From assembly GCA_030323885.1 (NCBI GenBank), contig CM059193.1, positions 59,416,042 to 59,480,041 of the forward strand: DNA of 64,000 nt, read 5' to 3'. Numbering within the stretch: the first letter of the stretch is position 1; each line of letters begins with the position of its first letter. The notes beneath the pieces are model-generated. The model saw only the letters and a program-made list of their open reading frames with translations. It was not told the origin of the DNA and ran no database searches. This stretch comes from Branchipolynoe longqiensis. Its lineage: Eukaryota; Annelida; Polychaeta; Phyllodocida; Polynoidae. Position numbers and translations under genes: made by a program. Shown piece by piece: positions 11,071 through 23,484 of the stretch.

Positions 11071-11272
11071 ATTCGGACAGGAAAGCCGGAGAGTGATATC
11101 AGTTTGGGAAATGGAGGTTTTATTCACATAACACTCTTATACAATCTTAGTCAATTTTAGGGTAGTTCTATGTCATAGTTAGTTAATTCATTGAGGCAAC
11201 CTCCTACATCTCAGCAGAGGGCAGCGCAGGTCACGGGTTCGAAGCCACCGAGGGGGAGCCCCGAGCCGAGCC
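11071..11272 (+). repeat. 202 bp direct duplication, copy B
   Basis: It starts ATTCGGACAGGAAAGCC and ends GAGCCCCGAGCCGAGCC, as copy A does. The identity suggests a recent duplication, or an assembly artefact from overlapping alleles. Confidence 0.85.
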
Positions 11273-11659
11273 AGACACAAAGCCAGGACTCGGGGGGCGA
11301 CCGAGGTTACCCCGGGAGGTAATTGGAGTGAATGTGTCCAACTCCCAGCCTCTAGGCCATTAGTGCCCCGAGGCACATGTCATGGGCTGCGCATGCCCAG
11401 ACCGCCCCAGTGCGAGATCGTGTAGTATGAACTAGCCCCGGGACAGCCACATCCTCCAGGGCTGCCCGGTGCGGCACGATACTGCTGCAGGGTCAGTATG
11501 ATGTCAGAGTGGTGATGATTGATGGGGTGCCTGAGGGCACCCGCAGGACCGCCCAGGCCCCACGCTACAGTGCCAGGCCTGGTGTGGTCACAGCGGTGAG
11601 CTGGGTGTCGCCGGTACAACAGGGGGGGTTGCCCGAGCTCCTGCTCACTCGTGTTCGGA

Positions 11660-12885
11660 GGGGATGGTAGTTCCTTTGGCCTGGCCGATGTGGGTGAGGT
11701 TTTTGACATGGCTGAGGCCGTGGACGGTGCCGGGGGCCCCCGTTGGAGTCGTTTTGGCTTGGGTGACGTGGGCAGGGGTGACACCAGGGAGATGGTGATG
11801 ACATGGGTGATGTTGTGGATGTGGGTGGCGTTGCGGGCGATGCCACTGGCGTCACCGGCGCGAGTGACGTGGGTGACATTGTGGACATGGGTGACATCAC
11901 CGGCGAGAGTGATGTGGGTGTTGTCATGGACATGGGTGATCCCGTTGGCATCATTTTGGCCCGGGCGACATGAACATGGGCGGCGCCATGGGCATGGTGA
12001 TGTTGACGTGGGTGACGCCGCGGATGTGGGTGGCATTGCAGGCGATGTCATTGACACCAAGGGCGCGTGTGCCACGGGTAAGGTTGTGGGTCCGAGTGAC
12101 GTGGGTGACACTGTGGACATGGGTACCGTCGTGGGTGCGAGTGATGTGGGTGCCGTGGGTGACATTGTGGATCCGGGTGACATCATTGCCGAGAGTGATG
12201 TGGATGGCGCCAGGGCCATGGGTGACACTGTGGACGCGGGTAAAGTCATGGGCACGAGTGCCGTGGGTAACCTTGTGGACATGGTTGACATCATTGCTGA
12301 GAGTGATGTGGGTGGCGCCATGAACATGGGTGATGCCGTGGATGTGGGCCACACCGTGGTCGTAGTGACCTCATGGACATGAGTGACGCGCGTGATGACT
12401 TGAACGTGGGTGACATCACTGACGAGAGTGATGCGGGTGGGCAACGTGGGTGACCTTTTGAACATGGGTGACATCACCGACGAGAGTGATGCGGGTGGCA
12501 TCATGGACATGGGTGATGCCGTCGGCGTCATTTTGGCTTGAGTGACGTGGGTGACATGGGTGACCTTTTGAACGTGGGTGACATCACCGGCGAGAGTGAT
12601 GCGGGTGGCGCCATGGACATGGGTGATGTCGTTGGCGTCGTTTTTTGGCTTGGGTGACGTGGGTGATCTTGTGGACGTGGGTGACATCATTGCTGAGAGT
12701 GATGTGGGTGGCCTCACTGGACACGGGTGACGTCTTGGACGTGGGTGATGCCGTGGACGTGGGTTACATCGTGGTCGTAGTGACCTCATGGACATGAGTG
12801 ACGCGCATGACGACTTCGGCGTGGTGACATCGCGGATGTTTGCAGTATATGTGCACGACTGGGGCGACGTGACCGTTACATCACA
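11660..12885 (+). repeat. Degenerate GTGGGTGACAT minisatellite
   Basis: Words such as GTGGGTGACAT, GAGAGTGATG and CATGGACATGGGTGA recur throughout with a loose period of 18 to 33 bases. The long minus-strand frame here (502 codons) is a His/Thr/Val/Pro repeat with no domain, and I reject it as a gene. Confidence 0.8.
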
Positions 12886-13740
12886 CATTGATGGCCTGGG
12901 TGAGTGTTGACAAAAGTATGGTCACCGGCATGTTTGATGTGGTTGACGTGGGTGATGTTGCTATGATGCACTATCAATGTCAGTTTCACACAGAATCACA
13001 TCCTTGATGTTTATGGACTCAGTGCCAGTCTGTGTGTTGTCCTAGCAGGCAACAAGTCGTCCACACCCACAGAGACACCACATGGCTGGTATTTATAGAC
13101 TCAGTGCCGGTATGTGCGTTGGCCTAGCGGACATCAAGTTATGATGTCCACACAGGTATCCAGTCACCGCTGCCTAAACACATCTCCGATCACCGATGTT
13201 TGCACAGATTTTTTCAGTGTGAACGTCTACAGTGGACGGCTAGCTCCCCGCGCTGGTGGCCAGTGCCAGTGCACGGCCCCGTGTTGGGCCCCAGGAACCA
13301 GCTTCAACAGCAGGTGGGGGTATCCCCGCAGCAGTGACACATTAAACCGTTTTCATGACATTCACACAGGTTCCAGGTCACTCGGCCAAACAGTAGGGAG
13401 TGACGCGGCACCTGATGTGTGTCAGATCCAGGGGGTCAGGTTCGAATCCCCATAGTCCTCCCGTGTGGTGTAGTTGCCTCGGTTGGTGTCATGATGACGC
13501 CGTCAGCACCGGAGATGGGGTGCATCCTAGAAAGAGGAGTCACCCGCACGTCCAACAAGGCGACGGCAACGTAGGCTCTTAGATTAAGTCAAGCCCTGTC
13601 ACTTTTGAGAACAGTTCAGGTCAAAGGCGTTATGTGGGTGCCTCGGGTGGTATCACTCATGGACTGTCACTATGATCAGGCGAGAGCCGGTGGTTTGAAG
13701 GTGATACGGCTGTCAACAGCACCGTAACTCACGCATGTCC
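12886..13740. other. No recognisable gene
   Basis: This is mixed sequence. A B-box-like GGTTCGAATCCCC occurs near 13438 but no matching A box or tRNA fold is apparent, so at most it is a SINE relic. Confidence 0.5.
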
Positions 13741-14830
13741 AATTCATAAAATATACTCATTTAACTCGAAAGACGCCACTAAACGCACAGATTATTCGTT
13801 TGATGAACTTGTAGGAAGGAATCTACACAAGACTTTGTATCCCCTACCATTCTGGGGTTTTAACACGACACCGACGCCACAATACAGTCGTGACAATCGG
13901 GCCGGGAAGGTCTGAGCAGCATCAACAATGGCGGCTGCCAATCTAGCATACCGGAAACCCGACGGTTTTAACGCCGATAATTCAATTAATTGTTAATATT
14001 ACTCGTTTGAAGAACTCGTAAGAACCAAGTCTCCGCAAGAATTTGTATCCTCCAGCATTCTTGGGTTTCGGGCCTAAACGCACACATTATTCGTTTGATG
14101 AACTTGTAAGAGCCAAATCTCCCAAGAATCCGTATCCTCCAGCATTCTTGGGTTTCAGCACGATAATGATGCTTGTTGAGTTAGTTAAACGTGATATGAC
14201 GGTCAGCGATGCCATAAACCACGCGTGTTTAATTCATAATCCCGGGTGGTACCCATCCAAGTATGATCAGAGGAGAGCCGGTGGTTTAAACGTGACATGG
14301 CGGTCACAGCGCCGGGCAGCCACGCACGTTTAATTCATAAAATGTACTGTTTAACTCGAAAACGCCACTCAGCGCACATTATTCGTTTGATGAACTTGTA
14401 AGAACCAAATCTCGCTGAATTTGTATCCTCCAGCATTCTTGGGTTTCAACACGCTAATGACGTTAAATACAATAGCGATAGTCAAGCCGGTAAGGTCGGA
14501 CAGCAATAAAAAAGGCGAGTGTCAAATCTGGCGTACCGGAGAAGTCAACGGTTTAGCAACAATAGTGTCAGTATGTGCGTTGGCGCAGTGGATATCAAGT
14601 CATCGATGTCTACACAGGTATCCAATCTGTTACAGTTTGATGAGCTTGTAGGAACCAAATATAGACAAGAATTTGTATCCTCCAGCATTCTTGGGTTTTA
14701 GCAGGATAATGGCGCTAAAATACAATAGCGATAATCGAGCCGGTAAGGTCGACAGCAGTAACAATGGCGACTGACATATCTAGCGTACCGGAAAACTCAG
14801 CGGTTTCACGCCGATAATTCTGGTAATCTG
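13741..14830 (+). repeat. Imperfect tandem repeats with GATGAACTTGTAAGAACC motif
   Basis: A module with TTCGTTTGATGAACTTGTA, AGAACCAAATCT, and TGTATCCTCCAGCATTCTTGGG occurs at about 13797, 14004, 14091, 14388 and 14636. Irregular spacing shows internal deletions. No domain is encoded. Confidence 0.75.
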
Positions 14831-15133
14831 TTCGCCACAGTTACCAAATTCGCACAAGAGCTCCTAAAGGTCTTTATAAAGCATCGTGTGACTTATTTCC
14901 ATAACTTACTGCGAGTTTTCAAGCAAACGTTGCATCGGAGGAACCAACGGAGCTGTCGCGCACATGGGGCGATAATACAGCTAGTCGGTACGTGATTGCT
15001 GGAGAAACACCACAACTACACTCCACTGGTTCCATCGTCCATGAGCTCCTCGAGAATCATACATATTCCATACAGGTGCAGAGAAGAGTTACAAATACTT
15101 TGTCTCAGAGTTGCTGCTGAACACTTAAACTAT

Positions 15134-15264
15134 CAAAAAAGGTTACATGTTGGAGGAGCCGGGCCGAGTGCCGGAACAAAGGCGTCCCTCGAAGTGTGCG
15201 GAATAGCATCCAGGGGTCAGCACCGGCTTTCCCGCCGAATTAACCACAATTGAAATTATGCACC
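15134..15264 (+). repeat. Copy of the 10939-11070 block
   Basis: It shares AAAAAAGGTTACATGTTGG through TTGAAATTATGCACC with the spacer between the two 202 bp duplicates. It is followed by GATTGTAAATGTACTC, which also occurs near 10315. The three loci are thus mosaics of the same repeat family. Confidence 0.8.
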
Positions 15265-15838
15265 GATTGTAAATGTACTCAAATACATCGCATGCGTGTT
15301 ATTGTATGGGTATATGTTAAAGCTAGGACTTAGATTTATGACTTTTCGATCAGTGTCCAAGACATTTCCATAATTAACAATATAATATGAATATTCATAT
15401 GATGGATGCATTTTATACAAAGTGTTGCACTTCTAGAAATTCCGAAATATTTACAATACTTACAGCAATTTTGCTCAAGAAAGCCATCTCATCTGCATCA
15501 GTGGCAAGCAGGCAGGGTGCCAGGTGGTTCCGTGCCAGACTACTACATGGGATCCTGAATTGGTCTTCTAAAAGTGCAATGAAGCAGTCGCCATCATTAG
15601 TCTTTACTCTCGCAAGTAGAGTGAAGGAGAGGAAAAACACCCTCAGTAGGCCTATAGTGTGAGCCATGACAATAGTAAAGAGTGTCTGCAAACAGTTCTG
15701 CTTGCAGGGAAATGTTGGCTCTTGTGGCCTTAGTTACCTTCTGCACGGGAAGGTATACATATTGGATAGCCAGGAATAAATACGAACTCGGTCCCTATCT
15801 GCAGGACCGTATACAGGCTATATTTGCGCTGTTAAGGA
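15265..15838. other. No recognisable gene
   Basis: Two opposed open frames of about 90 codons (15387-15662 plus, 15413-15691 minus) cover the same bases and show no domain. Opposed frames on the same bases are most likely chance. Confidence 0.5.
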
Positions 15839-16170
15839 AAGCTTGTTTTATATAACATCACCTCTAGAGCAGATTGATTTTTATCATCGGCTATTGGATG
15901 TAAAACATATGGTCATTCTGACTTATTTCTTTGGTGGAAATCCACTGCCACACCATAGCCTACTCTTTCCAATAAGCAGCAAGGAGTCTTTTATATGCAC
16001 TTTCTCACAGACAGGACAGCGCATACCACAGCCTTTGATGAACCAGTTGCGGACCACTGGTTGGAATGGAAAATAGCCCAAACTGCAAATAGGTCAACTG
16101 AGCAGGATCGATCGGATGAGCCACGCATACCCAGGTGGACACTCTACCACCTGAGCTACGTCCAGCTCCT
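15839..16170 (-). mobile_element. tRNA-derived SINE (family 1), minus orientation
   Basis: On the minus strand the head reads GTAGCTCAGGTGGTAGAGTG, a Pol III A-box type tRNA relic. The body includes CCATAGGCTATGG-type sequence and the tail ends AAAACAAGCTT. The same family is found at 16518-16857 in the opposite orientation and at 28697-28950. The body resembles SINEs common in marine lophotrochozoan genomes, which is an inference from memory. Confidence 0.8.
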
Positions 16171-16517
16171 ATTTGCGCTCTGGACAATATGAAAATTGAT
16201 GGCACGAATGAATCCAAGGTAGTGCTATCTGGAACTATCTGGTTGAAATGCAGCTAAAACAGGCCCATCACTTGTCTCATTCTAATCACTTTCAATAAAA
16301 ATATATATATACAGTTTATGCCATTTTATTGAATCTCCCTCCCTCACATTGGGGTCATTCCTGAATGGCCTCACTTGATGTAATATGCTTACTACTGTTG
16401 TGCTAGATATCGGAATATGTTCAGGGTGTTGTTTAAGGAGAAACCAATATATATTTGTTCTAATCAATGTCCATAGGAGATGCAACAGATTAATCAGTAA
16501 TGGATCATGAAAAGAAA

Positions 16518-16857
16518 GGAGCGGGACGTAGCTCAGGCGGTAGAGTGCCCACCACTGAAAGTGTGGGTCAACCGATCGATCATGCTCAGTGGACCCATTT
16601 GCAGTTTGGCCTATTTTCCATTCCAACCAGTGGTCCACAACAGGTTCATCAAAGGCTATAGTATGTGCTGTCCTGTCTGTGGGAAAGTGCATATAAAAGA
16701 CCCCTTGCTGCTTATCGGAAAGAGTAGCCTATGTGGTTGCAGCGGGTTTCCTCCAAAGAAATATGTCAGAATGACCATATATATGTTTGAAATCCAATAA
16801 CCAACGATACGAAAATCAATGTGCTCTAGAGTCGCCGTTAAATAAAACAAGCTTTAC
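16518..16857 (+). mobile_element. tRNA-derived SINE (family 1), plus orientation
   Basis: The head is GGAGCGGGACGTAGCTCAGG followed by CGGTAGAGTG. The central part contains CCTTGCTGCTTATCGG and GCAGCGGGTTTCCTCC, and the tail is AATAAAACAAGCTTTAC. Together with 15839-16170 it forms an inverted pair about 350 bases apart. Confidence 0.85.
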
Positions 16858-18846
16858 TTTTGAATGGTGAAAAGTAGAAGAAGTGAGCCTTAGGGGTGGT
16901 AGCAACATTCCCATATCCCCTCCCTAGATTTGACTCTGATCAGCACATCCGTGCAGGACTGTAGGTGTGTGCATTATTTAGGGTTGCTTACAGTGGGCAT
17001 TCACCAACTTGACAAAGGTTCTTTTGCTTCGCCCACTTTCCCAGTTCCAACTGGCTGGCATAAGTGCACAGTGAATATGCAATGTGCTGTGTATTGTACT
17101 CCTGACAAAGATGCACTTGAAAGTTACGCCTGATCACCGTGTCCATTTCTCCTTACAGTATGCCTACTCACTCTCCATACCACAATTCAGACGGCATTTG
17201 TGTTGCTGTTTTATCTGAATGACTGGCACTGAATATTTAAATGGTGCAATAATGCATGTTGCCAGTGACATGAATAATTAATAGCGATGGAGACTCCTCT
17301 AGGCTGATGTGTTGCGTTGCTCCTGGCAATATTTAACTATGCTTGTGTCAATTACCAGTAAATTGTCAGGATTTCAAATTAGGATAATTACTGAACAAGT
17401 GGGAAGTGGGTCGAATCGTTACTGAATGTTGTAGACCCCGCGTTCCCTGATTATTTAAGTGTATTAGCTGAGTTTTTTTCCTCACTTCTTCTGGAGTTCC
17501 CGTTTTCCACGTGAGGTAGTGTTGAAAGCCAGATAAATTATGAGCTGCTAGCTCTGCCTGTCCCCCCCTCCCCCAATTTATTCAATAATTAACAAAGCCT
17601 CTGCTAGACAGCGTTCATTGACCTTGCACGGTCTGGCCACTCGTCATGCAGTCTCTTACTTCTTGGGTGACAGTGTCCCTTCTTTACCGGCAGCATCGGG
17701 CGGCTCTCTACGTCACCTTTCTCATCAATAAGCTTGTCTAATTATTTTTATTGGTTAGTCTGATCAGGTTTTCTCAAAATAAGTTCAAACAGTCATCATA
17801 ACCACTAATAAACGAGCATCATCTTCCTTTGGTATGGTTTTAACACACGAATGCGAGAAAATTACTAGCTAGCTAGGGTTGCTAGGATACCGCGCCCTCT
17901 GAGTTTGTTGTAAAATTGTCTGATATTTTTCGCCTAGCTTTGCCTGTACCCCTCTACACTGGATAAAATGGTGTAAATAAGGTAGTATTTTGCTTCGCCT
18001 TACTAATATTGACTGAACGTTTTCCTAAACTCACTCTACAGAATGCAGGGTGATCTTTAAAAAGTCCTCCCCAAGACTCACTCGTCATTCAATTCTTACC
18101 ACTTGCCGCATTCGCATTCACATTCGCATTCGCGTTCGGACATATGGAAGCACCACGGTTCATTTACATGCTTTTCCATTTTTTGCCCTATTCACAGTTA
18201 CGTCCAGAACTATTTTAATCACTTTGGAATATTATATATATAAAATATATATATGCATGAAAAATTAACATTTATTTCCAGTAAGTCTCCTTATATTATT
18301 CCATTGACTAACAGGTAATATTCTAATCTCTAATCAGAAAAGGGCTAGTAAGCTGTAGAAAAGTCCACATTCTCCATACATGTAACACATTCATGCCTTT
18401 AAAACACCGTAGTTTTGGAATGAAATTGTTGGCTTCTTTTTACTATGTCACATTAGGACTTAATTTTTTCATATTTATCCCTCCAAAGTGTAAGAATACC
18501 AATTCTATACAGAAAATACCTTCTGTGCACTTTCCATAATTCATGACACGAGACGGAGCTATAGTATGGAATTTATTGGAAATCGTAATAGGTAATGTGA
18601 ACAATGGTAGGCAAAGTATAGGTAACAAAGTGAACAATAGGTATAAGAGGTGCATCGAATCCATGCGGTCAGGTATGTATCAATGGTAATCAGATGTACA
18701 GGTAGAGTTGGAGTAGGCCTAAGAGGGGCATATGAGTTCATGTGGGGTCAGGTATGATGGGTCATGGTCAGGTCTCACGATAGGGTCAATAACCGGGATC
18801 TAGGTTCTGATGGGGATAGGTGTGGGGTCAGGTCGCGATCCGGGCC
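16858..18846. other. AT-rich DNA, no recognisable gene
   Basis: Only short frames without domains are present. Small (TA)n patches occur near 18230-18255. Short GGTCAGGTATG and GGTCAGGTCTC words near 18668-18840 repeat just before the YR remnant. I see nothing else I can support. Confidence 0.5.
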
Positions 18847-19730
18847 TCAAACAAATAAAGTTGAGAGTGCCCGGGTCGCGGCGGTGAATGTGTCGGCCCG
18901 TACGTAGTGGTGGACAGCGGTGCTGCGCCAGTGGGCAATGTCCTGGACGTCTTTGAGAGTCGCACCGGCACAGGCACAAGCCTGTGCCGCCCCCCGCCGG
19001 ATGCTGTGAAGGGTATAGTGGGCGTGGTCGGCGTAACCGAGTTGTGCAAGGGCAGCTCGGAGGACACGGGTGAGTGTTCGAGTCGTTAGCGGGCCTGCGT
19101 CCGATGTTATGAACGCTGGGGCTCCCGGGGGGCGGTGCGTGGAGGCTGCATAGCACTGCCAGGCGTGGACAGGGCAGTATTGGGAGGTCGAGATAGCGGG
19201 ATCTCGATGTTGTAGGCGTCCAGGGCCGATCTGGATATCTTTGTGGATCGGACCGGACGCACAGGTTGAGATGCGTGGCATGGTCTGTGAAGTCCGAACC
19301 CAGTATGGTGTGTCCCGGGTCATGCCTCCGGCCGGTCACGAGGAGGTTTCCTTGCCGGAGTAGGGTGAAGTAAGCCAGTAGGAGGGCTGAGGTCAGGACA
19401 TGGGCGCAGGGTCCCATGGCAGTGAGGTAGTCAATGACCTGTTTGAGCTGTCGAACCGTCAGCGGGGGCGCCTGTTGTGCCACGTGGAGTGAGGCCTTGA
19501 ACACGCCCCGTTTGACGGTGGACATGAGGTACGTGTCGAACGAGGCAGTGGCCCCAGTGCAGAGGCTGACCCATGTCCGGGCCACGCTCAGGTAGTTCAT
19601 AATGGGACAGGGCCGTGGCAAGATGGGCAACGTAGGAGGAAACGCCCATCTGGCTAGGATGGAGCGTATTGTAGGAGGCACTGGAGGCTTGTCGGAGATA
19701 GGTCTTGGTCTGAAGTATCTTGTTCCGCCA
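18847..19730 (-). pseudogene. Tyrosine recombinase pseudogene
   Basis: Minus-strand frames together cover a YR catalytic domain. The N-terminal part includes MGVSSYVAHLATALSH, then in a second frame YLSVARTWVSLCTG, then LLAYFTLLRQGNLL with the first arginine (near 19355). The C-terminal part in a third frame has PPGAPAFI, YTLHSIRRGAAQACA (near 18980-19025), DIAHWRS, and HHYV with the tyrosine (near 18905). Frame changes near 19600 and 19220 break the gene. No RT lies upstream, so it could be a Crypton or the 3' part of a truncated DIRS or Ngaro element. Confidence 0.8.
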
Positions 19731-20103
19731 ATAAACAAATTAAATGTAATTAAGATATCTTTATTATTACCTAGGTTTCTTTTCATATCACATTCGCAAT
19801 AATGATACATATTTCATTCATAGGCACACAGATATAATAATAGCACATTAAATACAGTTCTCTTGCCACAATTGATAACACTTCACACTTCGAAATAGTT
19901 CATATATAAGATATTGCCTCTGGTATTTCGCAGCCATTGTCATTCTGTTCCCACGTGCATCATAGATGCCGGCGAGAGGATTGTTTAGTCTCCAGGCTCC
20001 AGGAACAATGTTGTGATTGCTGTCCTCCTGGTCCATCTCTGCGTTGTGACGAGCTGCCTACCGCATCCACATCAGATTATGTAGGCAGATACATGCTAAC
20101 ACT

Positions 20104-20345
20104 ATCGACTCAACTGTCACTGGCCTGGTCCCGGTACCACGCAGCCGGGGCCCAGCCCCCGGATGGACCCGCTTTCCTGCTGCCCGACGGTGCCCCTCTC
20201 CCGCCATGGGTGCTCCTGGGCACTCTGAGGCTCGCCCTGGCGGTGGGGGGGTCCCCTGCCCCAACTCCTACACCCTCAGGAGGGGCAGGCCCCAGGCGTG
20301 TGCCCGGGCGGGGTCTTCCCTAGCCGAGATCATGGCCGGCCCCCA
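20104..20345 (+). pseudogene. Tyrosine recombinase fragment, plus strand
   Basis: The first frame gives LAWSRYHAA, PPDGPAFLLPDGAPLPPW and LLGTLRLALAVGG, matching the linker region of DIRS-order YRs. At a run of seven Gs (near 20245) the frame changes to SYTLRRG..QACARAGSSLAEIMAG, a damaged HxxR box region lacking its histidine. It is short and clearly dead. It faces opposite to the remnant at 18847-19730. Confidence 0.7.
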
Positions 20346-20815
20346 AACCATCGCTAAAGTGATTGGTTGAAGGTTCGAGTCCGGCCCCCTCAAGGTGGTT
20401 CGGCGGCGCCGTCGGGGGTGTGCCTCTGGGGGGTGGGGAGTGGGGTCATAAATCAACAGACCAATCTGCCCACCCCCCCTGCCTGACATAGATCTGAACT
20501 GACCCAAGACCATGCAACCGGCATGACGTAACTCCATGCAACATAAAAAGACTGGACTGATCAGACGCCACTGACCCCCAGGCGCTCCTCTTCCCACCTC
20601 CCCCCGCATGCTCCCCTTCTTACCCCTCTCCCCCACTCTCCCTTCCCCATACTGCCCATTATGTAACACTGTAAATGCCATGTACCTATCGTTGTGTAGC
20701 CCTGCTAAACCTGTAACTGTTCATTGTGCAACACTGTAATTGCTATATACCCTAACTATCTTACCTGTAACTTCTTCTGATCCTCAAAAGGGGCCAATAA
20801 AGCCACATTATACCA
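20346..20815. other. Non-coding tail with a poly(A) signal
   Basis: Contains GGTTCGAGTCCGG (a B-box-like word, 20372) and ends with GGGGCCAATAAAGCCAC near 20790. It may be the 3' untranslated tail of the preceding retroelement fragment, or an independent short element. Confidence 0.35.
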
Positions 20816-20839
20816 GTTGTGCCTCCGCAGTAGTGAATT

Positions 20840-22010
20840 ACAGGAAGGACTCATTAGATGGGCTTTGAGTTGGGAAAATTCTGAGATTATTTTTATTACT
20901 GACAGCGCCATAGTTCAGGCTGCTCTTATCTTGGGGAGGTCGAGGTCAGTAGAGATGTGGAGAACAACTTCCCTTTTTTGTCGACCTATATAAACACCAC
21001 TGATAATGTAGTATGTGATACTCTGAGTAGGCTGGATGTGAGGATTAGCGCAGCTAGAATTAGAGCTGTGGATGTGGGGAGGGCTATGTACTGTGCTCAC
21101 CTTTTTGATTCCCTGCTATCATGTCGTTCCAGAGTTAGAGGAGCTGAGGGCTGAACAATACAAGTTCTACACCATGAATTACATCACCACTAGGATGGTG
21201 CAGCTATGTAGATATTTAGACTTTCAACCGCACGCCTTTTCCTTGCTCTACTGAGCGGGTGGCACTATATGCCTCGTGGTTGGCAAGAACACTTACTTAC
21301 CGTTCGGTGATTAATTCTTTATCGGGCCTGAATTTGTTTCTGTGCCAGAGTGGATCACCTGGAATTAGATATGATGATTTTGTGGTTCAGGCTACTCTGA
21401 AGGGGATTAAGCGCCAAAAGGGTGATACTCTGTGACAGGTACCGCCAATGGTGCCTTCGATGTTGCTTTGAATATTTGCGTTGCTCTCGGTGAACCTGGG
21501 CCATGTCTCTTGGCGAGCAGCTATGCTCTGCTCTTTTAGGGATTTATTGACAAAGTTGCAGGTGACGGAGTCAGAATTGGCCCTGCGGTGGGGGGATTTT
21601 TCCTTTTTCGACTGGGTAATGTTAACTAAGATTAGACGCTCCAAAACAATTCAGTTTGCGGAACGTGTCCTGGAGATCCCGGTTGTGTGTTGTGCAAATA
21701 AGGCATTATGTGCTGTCTATTAGACAGAGCGGCACTTCGGAGAGATGGGGGCGGGATTGGGGGATTTGGCTTTTCGGATTCCTGGGCCAGGACACGGGTC
21801 GCAGCCGATGACATACAAGGCGCACCAGGGGATGTTGAATTTATTCTCTGAGCAGGCTCGGCTGGGCGAATACCATTTTACACACACTGAGGAGGGGGAA
21901 TTGTACATACTTACCGATGGCTGGGGCGACGATTGAGGAAATTAAAGCCTGGGGTGACTGGGCTTCAGAGGCTGTTTATTCATATCTGAAGACCCCCCTC
22001 CAAACCCAGA
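20840..22010 (+). pseudogene. RNase H plus tyrosine recombinase remnant
   Basis: Plus-strand frames show the end of an RNase H domain: EIIFITDSAIVQAALILG with GRSRS, then after a frame change YINTTDNVVCDTLSRLD near 20990-21050. A YR-like region follows (YRSVINSLSGLNLFLC near 21300, YDDFVVQATLKGIKR near 21375) and ends with IEEIKAWGDWASEAVYSYL near 21925-21985, which resembles the W...S.AVY.Y end of YRs. Many stops and shifts interrupt it. The order RNase H then YR fits a decayed DIRS-order element. A second reading is an RNase H-YR element without a surviving RT. Confidence 0.65.
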
Positions 22011-22191
22011 CCATGAAGATCTTCGGGTGGCTGCGACTCTTTCTGCTGTGGCGGACAGATCGGGGGAGTGTTGGGGGCCTGGGCCAGTGTAGCCTGCTGG
22101 GGTCTTGGCTATCTATTTGTAAAATATTCTGATATTCAGCAAAGGGGGAATGCAAATGTTCTATTACTGATCGGTGTATGTGACCAGGTGC

Positions 22192-22192
<1 letters not shown>

Positions 22193-22236
<44 letters not shown>
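22193..22236. repeat. (TA)n microsatellite
   Basis: An uninterrupted run of TA dinucleotides of about 20 units. The following sequence to 22730 has no recognisable gene. It holds ATAATAAAC near 22522 and AAAATAAAG near 22665, both possible poly(A) signals of an unidentified repeat. Confidence 0.9.
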
Positions 22237-22237
<1 letters not shown>

Positions 22238-22741
22238 GTTTTGTGGTGCCTGAGTGGGATGTAAATAGACATAGTGGTGCTGGCAGGTCAGGGTGTGATT
22301 GCACTCAGGGCCTAGCCTTCTGCTGGGGTAGGGGTCACCACACTCAAAAGGTCAAGGTTGGTGGTGGCCAAGGGGCCATACAGCTGCTGGTGGTGGGCAG
22401 ACCACTAGTATCCATAGAGACCAGAAATGCTGGATTCCTATTGGTGAGACCAGGAATGCTTGATTCCCATTGGTGGAAGGAGGTGGTATGATACTCTACC
22501 ATGAACCCATGTAACTATATAATAATAAACCAGAGGGCTGGATTCTCTCTCTTACACTTTCCTCTCTTCCTTTCTCTTTGTCTGTATTGTTTTCCTCATA
22601 GCCTACGTACACAGCCACAGATCCGAGCATTAGATTCTACATATTGCTCGGCCAAGGGCCTCGGAAAATAAAGTTGAGGCTTCCCACCACTCCTCGCTTC
22701 TGTTGTTTCCTTAGTAGGGCGTAGCCCACCTTATATATATA

Positions 22742-22815
22742 TATTTTACCTCGGTATATAGCCTCAGGCTAGCCGCAGGCTAGGGAGAGGTAAGCACATC
22801 TGGGTCCAGCAATTA
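22742..22815 (+). repeat. DIRS left inverted terminal repeat
   Basis: It begins TATTTTACCTCGGTATATAG. Its inner half (GAGGTAAGCACATCTGG, then CCAGCAAT) is the inverse of the right ITR at 28031-28058. Its outer half is the inverse of 27790-27834 in the internal complementary region. Confidence 0.9.
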
Positions 22816-22893
22816 GCATAAGCAGCTCACAGCGGGAGGACATTCGCTGAGCTGCTCCGGCAGGATTTAACTACTACAACACTTTAACAAACT

Positions 22894-23478
22894 GTAAGTA
22901 TTGAGAAATTGCGATAAACTTCTTAAGGATGGTTTATAGCATCCCATTATGAAAGCTTAGAACTTTCTCAGGTCCGATTTGGACATGTTTTGGTGTTATA
23001 AAAAATACAAGGATAGAACGCTTATGTACAGAACCGAAACCGATACCGCTTGATATAGCGAAACCTGTATACAGACAGGCAGAGATGTTAACCCGAGTTG
23101 CATCTCCTAAGGAAATTCCTCCGAACCCTAAAGAGGGTTTTGTTGGGGATGATCCTGGGTTTCTTTTATAGACTCCCCAGACCGGTTTTGAGGCGAGCCT
23201 CCGAATTTCGTAATATTTTCTTCAACTTGCTGGCGCAGAATGCCGCGGGTGGGAGAAGTGTACGAAACAGAGAGAGCGGGCGTGCTAATGGCCGCCCCTC
23301 CGTATGGTTGGTTTCACTACCGATAAAACCTACGACATACCATTAGCTTAACGCCTGTATACAGAACGGTGTAAACACGTTACTCTATACCATAAGAATA
23401 ATACCTCAACCCAGTTCTGGGGCTCACTTTGTGACCATGTTGAGATGATACCGGTATTAAGTAACTTTTTTGTTACAG
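22894..23478 (+). other. Candidate intron in the DIRS 5' leader
   Basis: A strong donor-like ACT|GTAAGTA lies at 22894. A strong acceptor-like TTTTTTGTTACAG ends at 23478, six bases upstream of the gag ATG at 23485. Splicing would remove a leader with several short upstream frames, leaving a short 5' UTR. This is inference from motifs only. Confidence 0.4.
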
Positions 23479-23484
23479 AAACCG

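Noticed and set aside
11380..12888. A 502-codon minus-strand open frame
   Set aside because: It is composed of short Thr/His/Val/Pro repeats that follow the minisatellite period, with no domain and an equally open plus-strand frame.
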